This document shows, piece by piece, positions 30,545 to 37,472 of a stretch of 41,192 bases of DNA. Made by a program: the position numbers and the translations under genes. Location of the stretch: the IMG/VR virus record IMGVR_UViG_3300006028_000018, positions 1 through 41,192 of that record. The stretch is one strand, 5' to 3'. The stretch comes from a virus. Numbering within the stretch: the stretch's first letter is position 1; every line of letters begins with the position of its first letter. Below the pieces are notes generated by a model, which had not been told where the DNA came from, did not search any database, and saw nothing but the letters and a program-made list of their open reading frames with translations.

Positions 30545-31186
30545 CTAGAGCAGGCGCCCACCTTCAGGCCATTCGGAAGGGAGTTTATTACCTTTTTTGA
30601 GGTTACAGGCGGGACATGCGAAAACAAGGTTAGATGTGTCGTTAGAGCCGCCACGAGACAAGGGAATGACGTGCTCAAGGTGATACTTTGTCAATTTCTT
30701 GCGGCAGTAGTAGCATTTCTTATCCTTTTGCCTGGCATACAAATCCTTGATTTCCTGGGAGGTGAAGGTTCCGCCTACGGAAAACTCACGGGCGCGTCTC
30801 TTATGCTTTTGAACTCGATGGCAATGCTGTATGCGTTCAACATCAATGCCCTTCCGTCTAGGAACCTTCCCCATATGCACGACTTTCCGTGCATGCTCTG
30901 CTCTTTGAATTGGGCGGCGGCAAGGTTTGCAACAAGAAGAAAAGCCACTACGGCTGCGTGCATCAGGGGAGAAGTACTCAAGAGTGGCAGGGAGAACCTT
31001 TTTGCATATGGAGCAGCGTTTATATGCTTCCTGAGAGATATGCTGAGGCTTTCTGCCAACATTGTGGCACTGCTTGCAATGGAGAAGCAGATGGCCTTCC
31101 TTACGATTGTCAGAATAGAAAAACTCAAGAGTTTCTGGAAATTCTTTGAGGCACTTGTTACAGCGTCTTTGGGGTATACTGGTCAT
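30545..31186 (-). CDS. HNH endonuclease with extra zinc modules (homing-type)
   Basis: This 213-residue leftward gene interrupts the rightward tail operon. It contains three Cys-rich modules: RRCNKCLKEFPETLEFFYSD with HCKQCHNVGRK; KRCSICKKVLPATLEYFSPD with CCKPCRR; and the HNH core KKCYYCRKKLTKYHLEHVIP followed by LSRGGSNDTSNLVFACPACN. Catalytic His and the Asn/His pair are in the last two. Free-standing HNH genes often spread by homing. I chose the start at 31186 behind AAGGAG; the frame is open to 31270. Confidence 0.85.
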   Translation of the reverse strand: MTSIPQRRCNKCLKEFPETLEFFYSDNRKEGHLLLHCKQCHNVGRKPQHISQEAYKRCSICKKVLPATLEYFSPDARSRSGFSSCCKPCRRPIQRAEHARKVVHMGKVPRRKGIDVERIQHCHRVQKHKRRAREFSVGGTFTSQEIKDLYARQKDKKCYYCRKKLTKYHLEHVIPLSRGGSNDTSNLVFACPACNLKKGNKLPSEWPEGGRLL

Positions 31187-31317
31187 GATAAGGGTCACTC
31201 CTTGTCCGGCCTCTGGGTGCTTCCAACACCGCAGGGGCATCTTCATGTCTACCCCAACAGTATACCACAAATCCGCCTGGAAAGCTAGTTTGTGGGCAGA
31301 AATGGAGTATAACTAGA

Positions 31318-32043
31318 ATGGCAGATTTCACAACGATTAGAAGTCAATTTAATTCTAATACTGATGCAAGCCCCACGTGGAACACGATCACCTTTGGGGG
31401 AAGCGCGGGCGCAAACGAGATGCGCTTTTGTGCTGCTGCGGCTGGTGCTGCTGGCACGGCGTCTGCATCCTGGCCTCAGTATTCACGCCCCGGCGCAACG
31501 GCTGCCGTTGCCGAGATGTGGGGGTTCTCGGCAGACACCACAGGCATCAAGTGTGCGACCTATACAGGGACTAACGCCAACGCGAATGTGATGTGCATAG
31601 ATTACGACGCAGTAGGCACGTATGCAGCAGCGCCAACGCTCACCGCCTATGGCGACAACACGCATGCGGCACCTGTCGCTGGCACGCAACCCGGCGCATT
31701 ATCAGGCTCACCTATCGTCAACGGCCATGCCACCGACACGTCGAGCACATCGTATCTCAAGGCCAACCTATATGGGGACGATCAGACAGCTAATCCGGCG
31801 GCGGGCACAACCGGCACGGTCACCGTCACATCGGGCACGGCTGGCTCCGTGAGTCCTGGCGCGGCGGCGTGGATCGCGAACTTCCAATCGCTCCAGGGGG
31901 TGATCCAGTACATCACGCATCGCAGGACACCGGCGGCCACTACGGCGGGCAAGATCTTCTTTACGCTTGCGCTCTTCACCGGACCCAACATGAGCCTGGG
32001 CACACTCTTGCCTGTGATCACGTGGACCTATAGCTTCGTCTAG
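31318..32043 (+). CDS. Beta-rich structural protein
   Basis: The 241-residue protein is rich in Ala, Thr, Gly and Ser. It begins FTTIRSQFNSNTDASPTWNT and has repeated strands (MWGFSADTTGIKCATYTGTN, GTVTVTSGTAGSVSPGAAAW, GKIFFTLALFTGPNMSLG). Probably a virion surface or fibre protein like its neighbours; no family known. Its end overlaps the minus-strand gene at 32040 by four bases. Confidence 0.55.
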   Translation: MADFTTIRSQFNSNTDASPTWNTITFGGSAGANEMRFCAAAAGAAGTASASWPQYSRPGATAAVAEMWGFSADTTGIKCATYTGTNANANVMCIDYDAVGTYAAAPTLTAYGDNTHAAPVAGTQPGALSGSPIVNGHATDTSSTSYLKANLYGDDQTANPAAGTTGTVTVTSGTAGSVSPGAAAWIANFQSLQGVIQYITHRRTPAATTAGKIFFTLALFTGPNMSLGTLLPVITWTYSFV

Positions 32044-32300
32044 GAGTCGGGCCATTGCGTGAGGTCGGGAACATGCTTGACACAATCAGGGGGGTCGCCA
32101 TACTCAGATTGCTTCTCGTCAGGGACAGACTCAAAACAGTGTATCGCCAGGTCGTAGGCACGCTCAGCGATAATCCCTACAACCATGCCAGGTGCGTCAT
32201 AGACGGCGGCATGGTTGAGGTCGAGCAGCCCGTTCTCATACAGTTCTCGCGCAACGAGCTTTGCAAAACCCTGGAAATGGGTATCTCGTTCTTGATCCAT
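32040..32300 (-). CDS. Minus-strand mini-gene, RDTHFQGFAK family, copy 1
   Basis: This 86-residue acidic protein starts DQERDTHFQGFAKLVAREL and ends VPDLTQWPDS. A paralogue at 38867-39139 starts TDRDTHFQGFAKSLYPEL and ends IPDLTEWPPS. Both are leftward, between rightward structural genes. A TGCTATAAT extended -10 lies on the minus strand at 32331-32323, so it may have its own promoter. Unknown function; the conserved head and tail suggest a peptide under selection. Confidence 0.55.
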   Translation of the reverse strand: MDQERDTHFQGFAKLVARELYENGLLDLNHAAVYDAPGMVVGIIAERAYDLAIHCFESVPDEKQSEYGDPPDCVKHVPDLTQWPDS

Positions 32301-32332
32301 CGTTCACCATCCTTTTAGGAGGATTATAGCAT

Positions 32333-32845
32333 ATGAGCTTCACCAGTTCGCTTGTGGCTGTTGCCAACATGATAGATCCGCAACTGGCTTATTGGAGCGT
32401 TTTGCTCCAATCCGGCAGGGAGTGGTCAGAGCATCACATGGTTCCAACCATGCGCAAAGGGCAAGCAGGCGTGCGGCAGCTTGATTGGGGCGATGACATC
32501 GTTTCAACTGGCGATGTCCACCGTGTCAAGGAGATACGGCTGCATTGCCCCGATGGCAGGACAGCCACGCTTGAGATTGCCGACGGCATGGAGCCGTTTC
32601 AGTTCAAGACGAAAGCATTGGACATGATCGGTGCGGGCGGCAATAGCCTGGAATATCAGGTGATCGGGCGCGTGATCGACAAGGTGAGTGGACGGTGCGA
32701 GTGCTTCATCTGGGATTATAGGCCCAAACCAGGGGAGCCGAACCTCGTGGCCTACAAATCAACGATTTACAAGTTCGGCGGGTGGCGCGATACATGTACA
32801 CCGATAGGCGCGCTCGGACTTCACGTGCAAGGGTTTCGATTATAG
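32333..32845 (+). CDS. Hypothetical protein in fibre region
   Basis: This is an unrecognised 170-residue protein with a strong leader (AGGAGGATTATAGCAT). It contains QLAYWSVLLQSGREWSEHHM, then DWGDDIVSTGDVHRVKEIRL and HCPDGRTATLEIADG, ending in beta sequence with FIWDYRPKPGEPNLVAYKST. Possibly an accessory rather than virion protein; no motif of known activity. Confidence 0.55.
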   Translation: MSFTSSLVAVANMIDPQLAYWSVLLQSGREWSEHHMVPTMRKGQAGVRQLDWGDDIVSTGDVHRVKEIRLHCPDGRTATLEIADGMEPFQFKTKALDMIGAGGNSLEYQVIGRVIDKVSGRCECFIWDYRPKPGEPNLVAYKSTIYKFGGWRDTCTPIGALGLHVQGFRL

Positions 32846-32887
32846 TTCACCACTACTACTGTCGGGAGGCAGAAGGAGTAAAAATCA

Positions 32888-33559
32888 ATGACAGTTGGCT
32901 CAACCCCGCGTGATAGCGGGAATATTCCTCTGGGGTGCGTCGGTGTACCAGGGGACAGCATACCGCAGCAGATACAAGGCGGCGCAGAATTTACCGATGC
33001 GAACAGCAACATTACGGCGCCAATCAGGGCGGAACTGACGCCAGGCAGTAAAGCCACGTTCTCAGCGGCTATTACAGGGCTTGTGCCAGTTACAGGGGCT
33101 ACAGACATCTTTACGGTTACAGGGAGCGCCACGAAGTTAGTCAAGGTCACACGCCTGGTTATTACAGGGTCTACTACGTTGGCGGCTAATGTGATCCTGC
33201 CTATCACTCTTCTGAAGCGTTCTACAGCAGACACGGCAGGCACATCAACGGCTCCCACAAGAGTAGCGCATGACAGCCTCAATGCTGCTGTTACTGCGAC
33301 AGTGCTTGCATATACAGCCAATCCAACAACGGGTACTCTGGTCGGTGCATATCGCAACCTCAGAATGACGCTGCAATTGACTCCGCAAACAGCCACCGAT
33401 TTCCCCATATCCTTGCCATACATTGAAGACTTCGGACAGCGTGGGGGTCAGCCTATTGTTTTGCGCGGCGTCGCTGAAGTGTTCGCTGTGAACCTTGCAG
33501 CCATCGCCACTATCACGGGCTGGCTTTTTGATATCAGCGTGGAATGGACGGAAGAATAA
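32888..33559 (+). CDS. Beta-rich structural protein
   Basis: The 223-residue protein is Thr/Ala/Val-rich: PIRAELTPGSKATFSAAITG, IFTVTGSATKLVKVTRLVIT, NAAVTATVLAYTANPTTGTL, FPISLPYIEDFGQRGGQPIV. The pattern (a stretch called TGSATKxVxVxRL, then repeated strands) is known in virion-associated jelly-roll proteins. Strong leader AGAAGGAG. It is coupled to the next gene (TAATG). Confidence 0.6.
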   Translation: MTVGSTPRDSGNIPLGCVGVPGDSIPQQIQGGAEFTDANSNITAPIRAELTPGSKATFSAAITGLVPVTGATDIFTVTGSATKLVKVTRLVITGSTTLAANVILPITLLKRSTADTAGTSTAPTRVAHDSLNAAVTATVLAYTANPTTGTLVGAYRNLRMTLQLTPQTATDFPISLPYIEDFGQRGGQPIVLRGVAEVFAVNLAAIATITGWLFDISVEWTEE

Positions 33560-33897
33560 TGGCATATATTGATAATATTATCGTCTCAAATGCTACCCTC
33601 ACCGTTGGAACGACCAATTCGGCAACGGTTCCGAACAACGGTGGAGAGCGTACCTGGGTGCTCCTTGTGCGGCAAGGTGGAGGGGGTACGCTCACGGTCC
33701 AGCCAAGAGTAAGCACTGATGGCTCTAACTGGGCATTAGTAGGGACGGCCCATGCCGTGACCATAGGCACAATTGCCCGGTTCGTGTACGGTCTAGGCTC
33801 TACCGATGGCCCGATAATTGAGCCGAATATTCAGATACAGGCAGTGGTCACTGGCTCTAGTGCTACGGGAGTCTTTGGGGAGCTTGTAGGGATATAG
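33559..33897 (+). CDS. Small beta-rich structural protein
   Basis: From the TAATG overlap at 33559 the protein has 112 residues (AYIDNIIVSNATLTVGTTNS, RTWVLLVRQGGGGTLTVQPR, SNWALVGTAHAVTIGTIARF), a beta sandwich of the sort found in small virion decorations. No family known. The gene ends 20 bases before the repeat protein. Confidence 0.55.
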   Translation: MAYIDNIIVSNATLTVGTTNSATVPNNGGERTWVLLVRQGGGGTLTVQPRVSTDGSNWALVGTAHAVTIGTIARFVYGLGSTDGPIIEPNIQIQAVVTGSSATGVFGELVGI

Positions 33898-33917
33898 CCA
33901 GCCATAAGAGGTAGATC

Positions 33918-35657
33918 GTGACAATCATCGGGACTGATACCTTCATACGGGCCGATCAATCAGGATGGGGTACGGCATCCGATGGGCAAACATGGTCACA
34001 GGTTCAGGGTGCTGGTACGCTCGCTATCGCCTCCAATGAGGGCACATTCACCGGGCAAATAGCGAGCGATGAAGTGATGGTCCTTGGGAGTACGAACCAG
34101 GCAGATACCGATTGCCTGGTTCGCTTCAAGGTCACCAACTCCGGTAATGATGTCCCGGGTGTCGTGTTCCGTTCCAATGGTTCCAACACGTTCTACCGGG
34201 TGAGAAATAATAGCGGCTCACTGGGTATCCGCCGCATCAATGCAGGCACATCAACTACTATCGGCGTTGATGTTACGGTCACCATGTCCTCGGGCGTGTT
34301 TTATTGGATACGGGGCAAGATCGTTGGGTCCACCATCTCCTGTACGATGTGGGCTGATGGAGGCTCAGAACCAGCGCCACAACTTGTCGTGACAGATGGC
34401 ACGCCGATAAGCGCGGCAGGACGGTTCGGCATCTATGCCTCGATCAATACGACAGCAACCGATACGATCTTCTATGATCACTTCACAGCGACCGATACAG
34501 TCGTAGCGGCACCCTCAACCAAGCCACGCTACATTCCTCGTGGCTTTCTCTCCACCATTGTACCTGACCCGGTGACGCAGCCACTCGCTTACAAAGAGCG
34601 TGGTATCGGCAGCACGATTATCTACGAGATCCGCACGTTTATCCCGCGTGCGCTCAATGGAACATATATTCCCGATACGTGGCGTATGCAACCCCGCGCC
34701 CTTGGCAGCCGCTTTGTGCAGAGCCTGGATCAGTTGAAAGACATCACGACGCGCTTCAGGTTGATGCAGCAGAGCGTGCGCGATGTCACTACCCGCTTCA
34801 GGTTGGCAAGCGTGAGAGACATCGCTACGCGCTTCAGACTCGGGAGCCTCAAGGACATTGCCAGCCGCTTCAGACTGATGCAGCAATCCGTGAGGGATGT
34901 AGCAACCCGGTTCCGATTGGCAAAGCTTCAGGACATTGCTGCACGTTTCCGGCTGGGCTTGCTCAAGGATGTAGCCACTCGATTCCGCTTGATGCAGCAG
35001 AGTGTACGAGACATTGCTACACGCTTTCGGTTAGCGAAGCTGAACGATGTGGCTACTCGCTTCAGGCTGGCGAAACTGAATGACATCAAGACACGGTTCC
35101 GCTTGATGTCTGCCAATCAGTTGCGCGATATAGCGAGCAGGTTCCGTTTAGGGATACTCAAGGATGTCACTACACGCTTTCGCTTAGCGAAGCTCAATGA
35201 CATAGCCACGCGCTTCAAGCTGGGAACCGCCAACCAGAGCATACGGGATATAGCGAGCCGCTTCAGGTTGATGTCAGCCAATCAACTCAGAGACGTAGCT
35301 ACACGGTTCAGGCTTGCCCGATTGCGCGATGTGGCGGCGCGCTTCAGGCTAGGGAGCCTGCGGGATATAGCAGCACGCTTCCGACTCATGAGCGCGAGCC
35401 AACTCCGCGATATCGCCCTGCGCTTCATCCTGACATCGATAGGCGCACCCCGGACAAAGGATATTGCGTGCAGGTTCGTGCTCATCGCTCCCCCTGATGT
35501 CGTGTGGGTCACGCGCGACGGTAAAGCAACCTGGCTCACACGCGACGGTATCGTTTCCTGGGCAACGCGGGATGAGAAAGCGGCATGGGGAAGTAGAGAT
35601 GATCAGGCGACGTGGGATACACGAGACGATAAAGCAAAATGGACAACGAGGAGGTAA
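33918..35657 (+). CDS. Large repeat-bearing fibre protein (jelly-roll, 19 RDIATRFRL repeats, tryptophan repeats)
   Basis: The start is a GTG at 33918 after GAGGT. Residues 1-195 form a LamG/concanavalin-like sandwich (DTFIRADQSGWGTASDGQTW, GVVFRSNGSNTFYRVRNNSG). After a linker, residues 273-523 contain 19 tandem units of consensus LRDIATRFRL joined by spacers of 2, 4 or about 5-6 residues (AK, GS, MQQS, MSANQ). Within a unit the hydrophobic residues alternate with Arg or Asp, which suggests short amphipathic strands in a solenoid or fibre shaft. Residues 530-579 hold five to six nine-residue units (W-x-TRD-x-K-x-x). A receptor-binding or cell-wall-binding fibre is likely; no characterised family fits. 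Confidence 0.8.
   Translation: MTIIGTDTFIRADQSGWGTASDGQTWSQVQGAGTLAIASNEGTFTGQIASDEVMVLGSTNQADTDCLVRFKVTNSGNDVPGVVFRSNGSNTFYRVRNNSGSLGIRRINAGTSTTIGVDVTVTMSSGVFYWIRGKIVGSTISCTMWADGGSEPAPQLVVTDGTPISAAGRFGIYASINTTATDTIFYDHFTATDTVVAAPSTKPRYIPRGFLSTIVPDPVTQPLAYKERGIGSTIIYEIRTFIPRALNGTYIPDTWRMQPRALGSRFVQSLDQLKDITTRFRLMQQSVRDVTTRFRLASVRDIATRFRLGSLKDIASRFRLMQQSVRDVATRFRLAKLQDIAARFRLGLLKDVATRFRLMQQSVRDIATRFRLAKLNDVATRFRLAKLNDIKTRFRLMSANQLRDIASRFRLGILKDVTTRFRLAKLNDIATRFKLGTANQSIRDIASRFRLMSANQLRDVATRFRLARLRDVAARFRLGSLRDIAARFRLMSASQLRDIALRFILTSIGAPRTKDIACRFVLIAPPDVVWVTRDGKATWLTRDGIVSWATRDEKAAWGSRDDQATWDTRDDKAKWTTRR
34734..35486 (+). repeat. Tandem coding repeats (19 units of 36-48 bp)
   Basis: DNA of the RDIATRFRL array. 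Units share a motif like GACAT-GC-AC-CG-TTC-GG-TTG but vary at third positions, so they are old or deliberately diversified. Because the spacing is always a multiple of three and the frame is open throughout, they are protein repeats, not a CRISPR or iteron array. Confidence 0.9.
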
Positions 35658-35660
35658 CTT

Positions 35661-35999
35661 ATGAGCTGGAGTCCGATCACGAGCGGAGACGGCAGAACGA
35701 GCCATCACACCTTTACAACTGATAGCGGCATCTTTTCTTTAGTCGGCGTGGCTAATGGCTCAATAGCCATGCACTTAGAGGACGTCAATAATAACTATTC
35801 GTTATATATCTGTACCGGGGCGTGGAACATCACCAACGCGGCGGGCGGCCTGGCAGACTTCACACCATCGGCGGCTGATCTGCTGAGCACTAATCCGCTC
35901 GGCAAGGCTGGCCTGTACAAAGCGTACCCGGTGGTGACACTCGCAACGGGGCCGGTGGCGATGGATGCCCAGACGCTCCAGGTCGTGAGCGAACCATAA
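35661..35999 (+). CDS. Hypothetical protein with duplicated C-terminal domain, full copy
   Basis: This 112-residue protein follows GAGGAGGTAACTT, which lies in the end of the repeat protein gene. The N-terminal half is beta-rich (TSHHTFTTDSGIFSLVGVAN, YSLYICTGAWNIT). The C-terminal 43 residues, from ADLLSTNPLGKAGLYKAYP onward (VVTLATGP, MDAQTLQV), are repeated almost unchanged in the protein at 36794-36988. Probably an accessory fibre component; function unknown. Confidence 0.6.
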   Translation: MSWSPITSGDGRTSHHTFTTDSGIFSLVGVANGSIAMHLEDVNNNYSLYICTGAWNITNAAGGLADFTPSAADLLSTNPLGKAGLYKAYPVVTLATGPVAMDAQTLQVVSEP

Positions 36000-36005
36000 G
36001 AAAAT

Positions 36006-36026
36006 GCCTCTCTCTCAGAAAGAGGC
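36006..36026 (-). terminator. Leftward terminator
   Basis: GCCTCT (36006-36011) pairs with AGAGGC (36021-36026); on the minus strand it is followed by ATTTTCTT. It ends the minus-strand pair 36015-36512, and the stop codon lies in the loop. Confidence 0.5.
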
Positions 36027-36290
36027 GGGAGCAATCCGACGATCACCAGTAATTGCAAGACCAATAGGCGTAAGCAGCATAGCCAGCAGATCATCGACAG
36101 AACCGCGATAGATATCATCGACGGTGGTAAGGCTTTGCCCTTCGATATGATAGAAGTGGACTTTCTCCGATATAGAGAACACTTCTATTTTCGTGCCCTC
36201 ACCGAGGAAGGTTTGTCCTGGCACTTTGGCATATCGCCTGGGACGACCAGCGCCTTCACGCTTACCGCCCCACTCTGGATTGTTGCTCAT
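36015..36290 (-). CDS. Hypothetical protein with GGKREGAGRPRR N-terminus
   Basis: The 91-residue protein begins NNPEWGGKREGAGRPRRYAK, a basic Gly-Arg-Pro stretch often seen in phage DNA-binding proteins (AT-hook-like GRPRR). The rest (FLGEGTKIEVFSISEKVHFY, LTTVDDIYRGSVDDLLAMLL) has no known match. Start follows the upstream stop directly (TAGATG). With 36291-36512 and a consensus promoter it forms a small two-gene leftward operon that could encode a regulator pair. Confidence 0.6.
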   Translation of the reverse strand: MSNNPEWGGKREGAGRPRRYAKVPGQTFLGEGTKIEVFSISEKVHFYHIEGQSLTTVDDIYRGSVDDLLAMLLTPIGLAITGDRRIAPASF

Positions 36291-36512
36291 CTACTTGCTG
36301 ATCTCGCTGATAAATGTGGACTTAAAGGCTTGCTCTACCTCAACCGGGAGGTCTTTCTGAGAGAGGAAGTTGAGCACCCATTTGGAGGTAGCGATGCGGG
36401 CCGCCCGCTGTGCGTCAACCACTTCGTCCGGCCTGCGAGACCTGAACAACGTTACCTCAGTCATCGCCTCATCTTTCGCCTGTTGGATGTACCGCTCTGT
36501 CGTCATTGCCAT
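36291..36512 (-). CDS. Small helical hypothetical protein
   Basis: The 73-residue protein (RYIQQAKDEAMTEVTLFRSR, then PDEVVDAQRAARIATSKWVL) is mostly helical with many charged residues. Leader AAGGAGATCAAGACA. First gene behind the 36550-36578 promoter. The pairing of a small helical protein with a basic partner resembles toxin-antitoxin or regulator pairs, but no recognised toxin motif is present. Confidence 0.6.
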   Translation of the reverse strand: MAMTTERYIQQAKDEAMTEVTLFRSRRPDEVVDAQRAARIATSKWVLNFLSQKDLPVEVEQAFKSTFISEISK

Positions 36513-36549
36513 TGTCTTGATCTCCTTACTTGTTTTATCCTACACTTGA

Positions 36550-36578
36550 ATTATAGCACAATTCAAGATGAATGTCAA
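36550..36578 (-). promoter_or_regulatory. Perfect-consensus leftward promoter with operator-like repeats
   Basis: On the minus strand TTGACA (36578-36573), 17 bp, TATAAT (36555-36550). Two direct copies of TTCAAGATGAAT (plus-strand) lie at 36562-36573, filling the spacer, and at 36583-36594, upstream of the -35; the half CTTGAAT at 36546 is inverted. Repeats in these positions are typical for repressor binding. Confidence 0.8.
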
Positions 36579-36632
36579 GGGTTTCAAGATGAATATTCAC
36601 GAAATCAAGAAAACTCGTAGAAAGGAACGAGC

Positions 36633-36812
36633 ATGATATTCTTGTACGCTGTCTTGTGGAGCGGGTGCTCATCTCTTGTGTTCCTGGGCACGCTCGTGTG
36701 TGTGCTGGTAAGGAGGCAACATGCTGATTCGAGTGAAACTGTTCCTACTCAATCTCTACTGCTTTGTAAGACTGAGAAAGAAAGGAGGCCCGCATGCCTG
36801 GTGATTTTATAA
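36633..36812 (+). CDS. Mini-protein A, copy 1 (hydrophobic N-terminus)
   Basis: The frame starts at 36633 after AAAGGAACGAGC. The first 29 codons (MIFLYAVLWSGCSSL and a further hydrophobic stretch) match mini-protein A copy 2 (37371) residue for residue, with all seven nucleotide differences silent. The reading frame then continues through block B in another frame to 36812. The conserved part is one membrane segment. Function unknown; repeated purifying selection argues that it is made. Confidence 0.55.
   Translation: MIFLYAVLWSGCSSLVFLGTLVCVLVRRQHADSSETVPTQSLLLCKTEKERRPACLVIL
36710..36796 (+). repeat. Repeat block B, copy 1 (87 bp)
   Basis: The 87 bp from AAGGAGGCAAC (36710) to the ATG at 36794 are found again at 37744-37830 with one mismatch. 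It contains a ribosome-binding site, mini-gene B and the next gene's leader. Confidence 0.9.
36721..36804 (+). CDS. Mini-protein B, copy 1
   Basis: This 27-codon frame has a consensus leader (AAGGAGGCAAC). It encodes a short, basic, Leu-rich peptide (MLIRVKLFLLNLYCFV, then RLRKKGG), possibly membrane-active. Copy 2 at 37755 shares 25 residues with one silent change. It also acts as the leader for the gene at 36794. Confidence 0.45.
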   Translation: MLIRVKLFLLNLYCFVRLRKKGGPHAW

Positions 36813-36988
36813 AAGACCTCTTGCATCACAAACAATGGGTTGCACAGAACATGCAGACCGCTGCTGATCTGCTCTCAACCAACCCGCTCGGCAAGGCTGG
36901 CCTGTACAAAGCGTACCCGGTGGTGACGCTCGCAACGGGGCCGGTGAGCATGGATGCACAAACCTTGCAAGTCATCTCGGAACCGTAG
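36794..36988 (+). CDS. Short paralogue of the 35661 protein (C-terminal domain only)
   Basis: A new 20-residue start (PGDFIKDLLHHKQWVAQNMQ) is joined to the 43-residue domain ADLLSTNPLGKAGLYKAYP and following, which is the C-terminus of 35661-35999. The DNA of the shared part (36861-36986 against 35873-35997) is very similar, with mostly silent changes. AAAGGAGG leader from block B. It seems a domain re-used with a new head. Confidence 0.6.
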   Translation: MPGDFIKDLLHHKQWVAQNMQTAADLLSTNPLGKAGLYKAYPVVTLATGPVSMDAQTLQVISEP

Positions 36989-37092
36989 GAGAAAGGTGGG
37001 CGGTTTCAAGCCGGTTATTCGTGAGCTTTTACCTCCTCTTTCCGGAATCCCGCCCATGTGAGGTACTCATTATAGCACAGAAAGGAGATAGC

Positions 37093-37371
37093 ATGACCTG
37101 GACAATGATCCATTGCCACTTCCCAACCTTTGAGAATGAGGAGGAAGCTCGGAAATACGAAGAGGAACGACAGGCGAAGTATGCGGCGTTGGTGGCTGAA
37201 CGCGAACGGGTGATTGTGACTAAACAGCAAGATGGTGCCTGGATTGCTACCCTTGTGGGTGACTGGCGATCAGGTACTGGCATCACCGAGGAACGCGCTA
37301 TCGGTGAGTTGTGGCTAATGTACTCGCATGAGATTATCTTGAAGTGCTGGCAATGTCTGGAGGGCATCTGA
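37093..37371 (+). CDS. Hypothetical protein
   Basis: This 92-residue protein starts after AAAGGAGATAGC. It has HFPTFENEEEARKYEEERQA (a charged helix), AWIATLVGDWRSGTGITEER and AIGELWLMYS. The last part, with a Gly-x-Gly-x-Thr turn and a following helix, resembles HicB-like or small RNase H-like folds (GxGxTxEEAxxEL), so a partial HicB/antitoxin-type domain is conceivable; no HicA partner is seen. Stop overlaps mini-gene A copy 2. Confidence 0.55.
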   Translation: MTWTMIHCHFPTFENEEEARKYEEERQAKYAALVAERERVIVTKQQDGAWIATLVGDWRSGTGITEERAIGELWLMYSHEIILKCWQCLEGI

Positions 37372-37472
37372 TGATATTCTTGTACGCCGTCTTGTGGAGC
37401 GGGTGCTCATCTCTCGTGTTTTTAGGCACGCTCGTTTGCGTGCTGGTAAGGAGGCAACGTCATGGAATTTGA
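37371..37472 (+). CDS. Mini-protein A, copy 2
   Basis: This 33-codon frame overlaps the previous stop (TGATG) and the next start. Residues 1-29 are identical to copy 1 (36633) although seven bases differ. One membrane segment with two Cys. Block A comprises 88 bp (36633-36720 and 37371-37458) ending in AAGGAGGCAAC. Confidence 0.55.
   Translation: MIFLYAVLWSGCSSLVFLGTLVCVLVRRQRHGI

Noticed and set aside
30542-31288. A 248-codon rightward frame after AAGGAGGCAAC
   Set aside because: It is the antisense of the HNH gene, whose zinc and HNH motifs are unmistakable on the minus strand. The leader at 30531 is probably left over from a displaced gene.
34734-35486. Repeat array considered as CRISPR or origin iterons
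   Set aside because: Units vary at third positions, spacing is always a multiple of three and one frame stays open with conserved protein sequence, so it is a coding repeat.
36990-37020. Possible terminator around CGGTTTCAAGCCG
   Set aside because: The stem is short and no T-run follows in either direction.
37060-37080. TGTGCTATAAT on the minus strand as a leftward promoter
   Set aside because: An extended -10 is present, but there is no -35 and no leftward gene downstream; may be chance or a duplicated fragment of the 36550 promoter.
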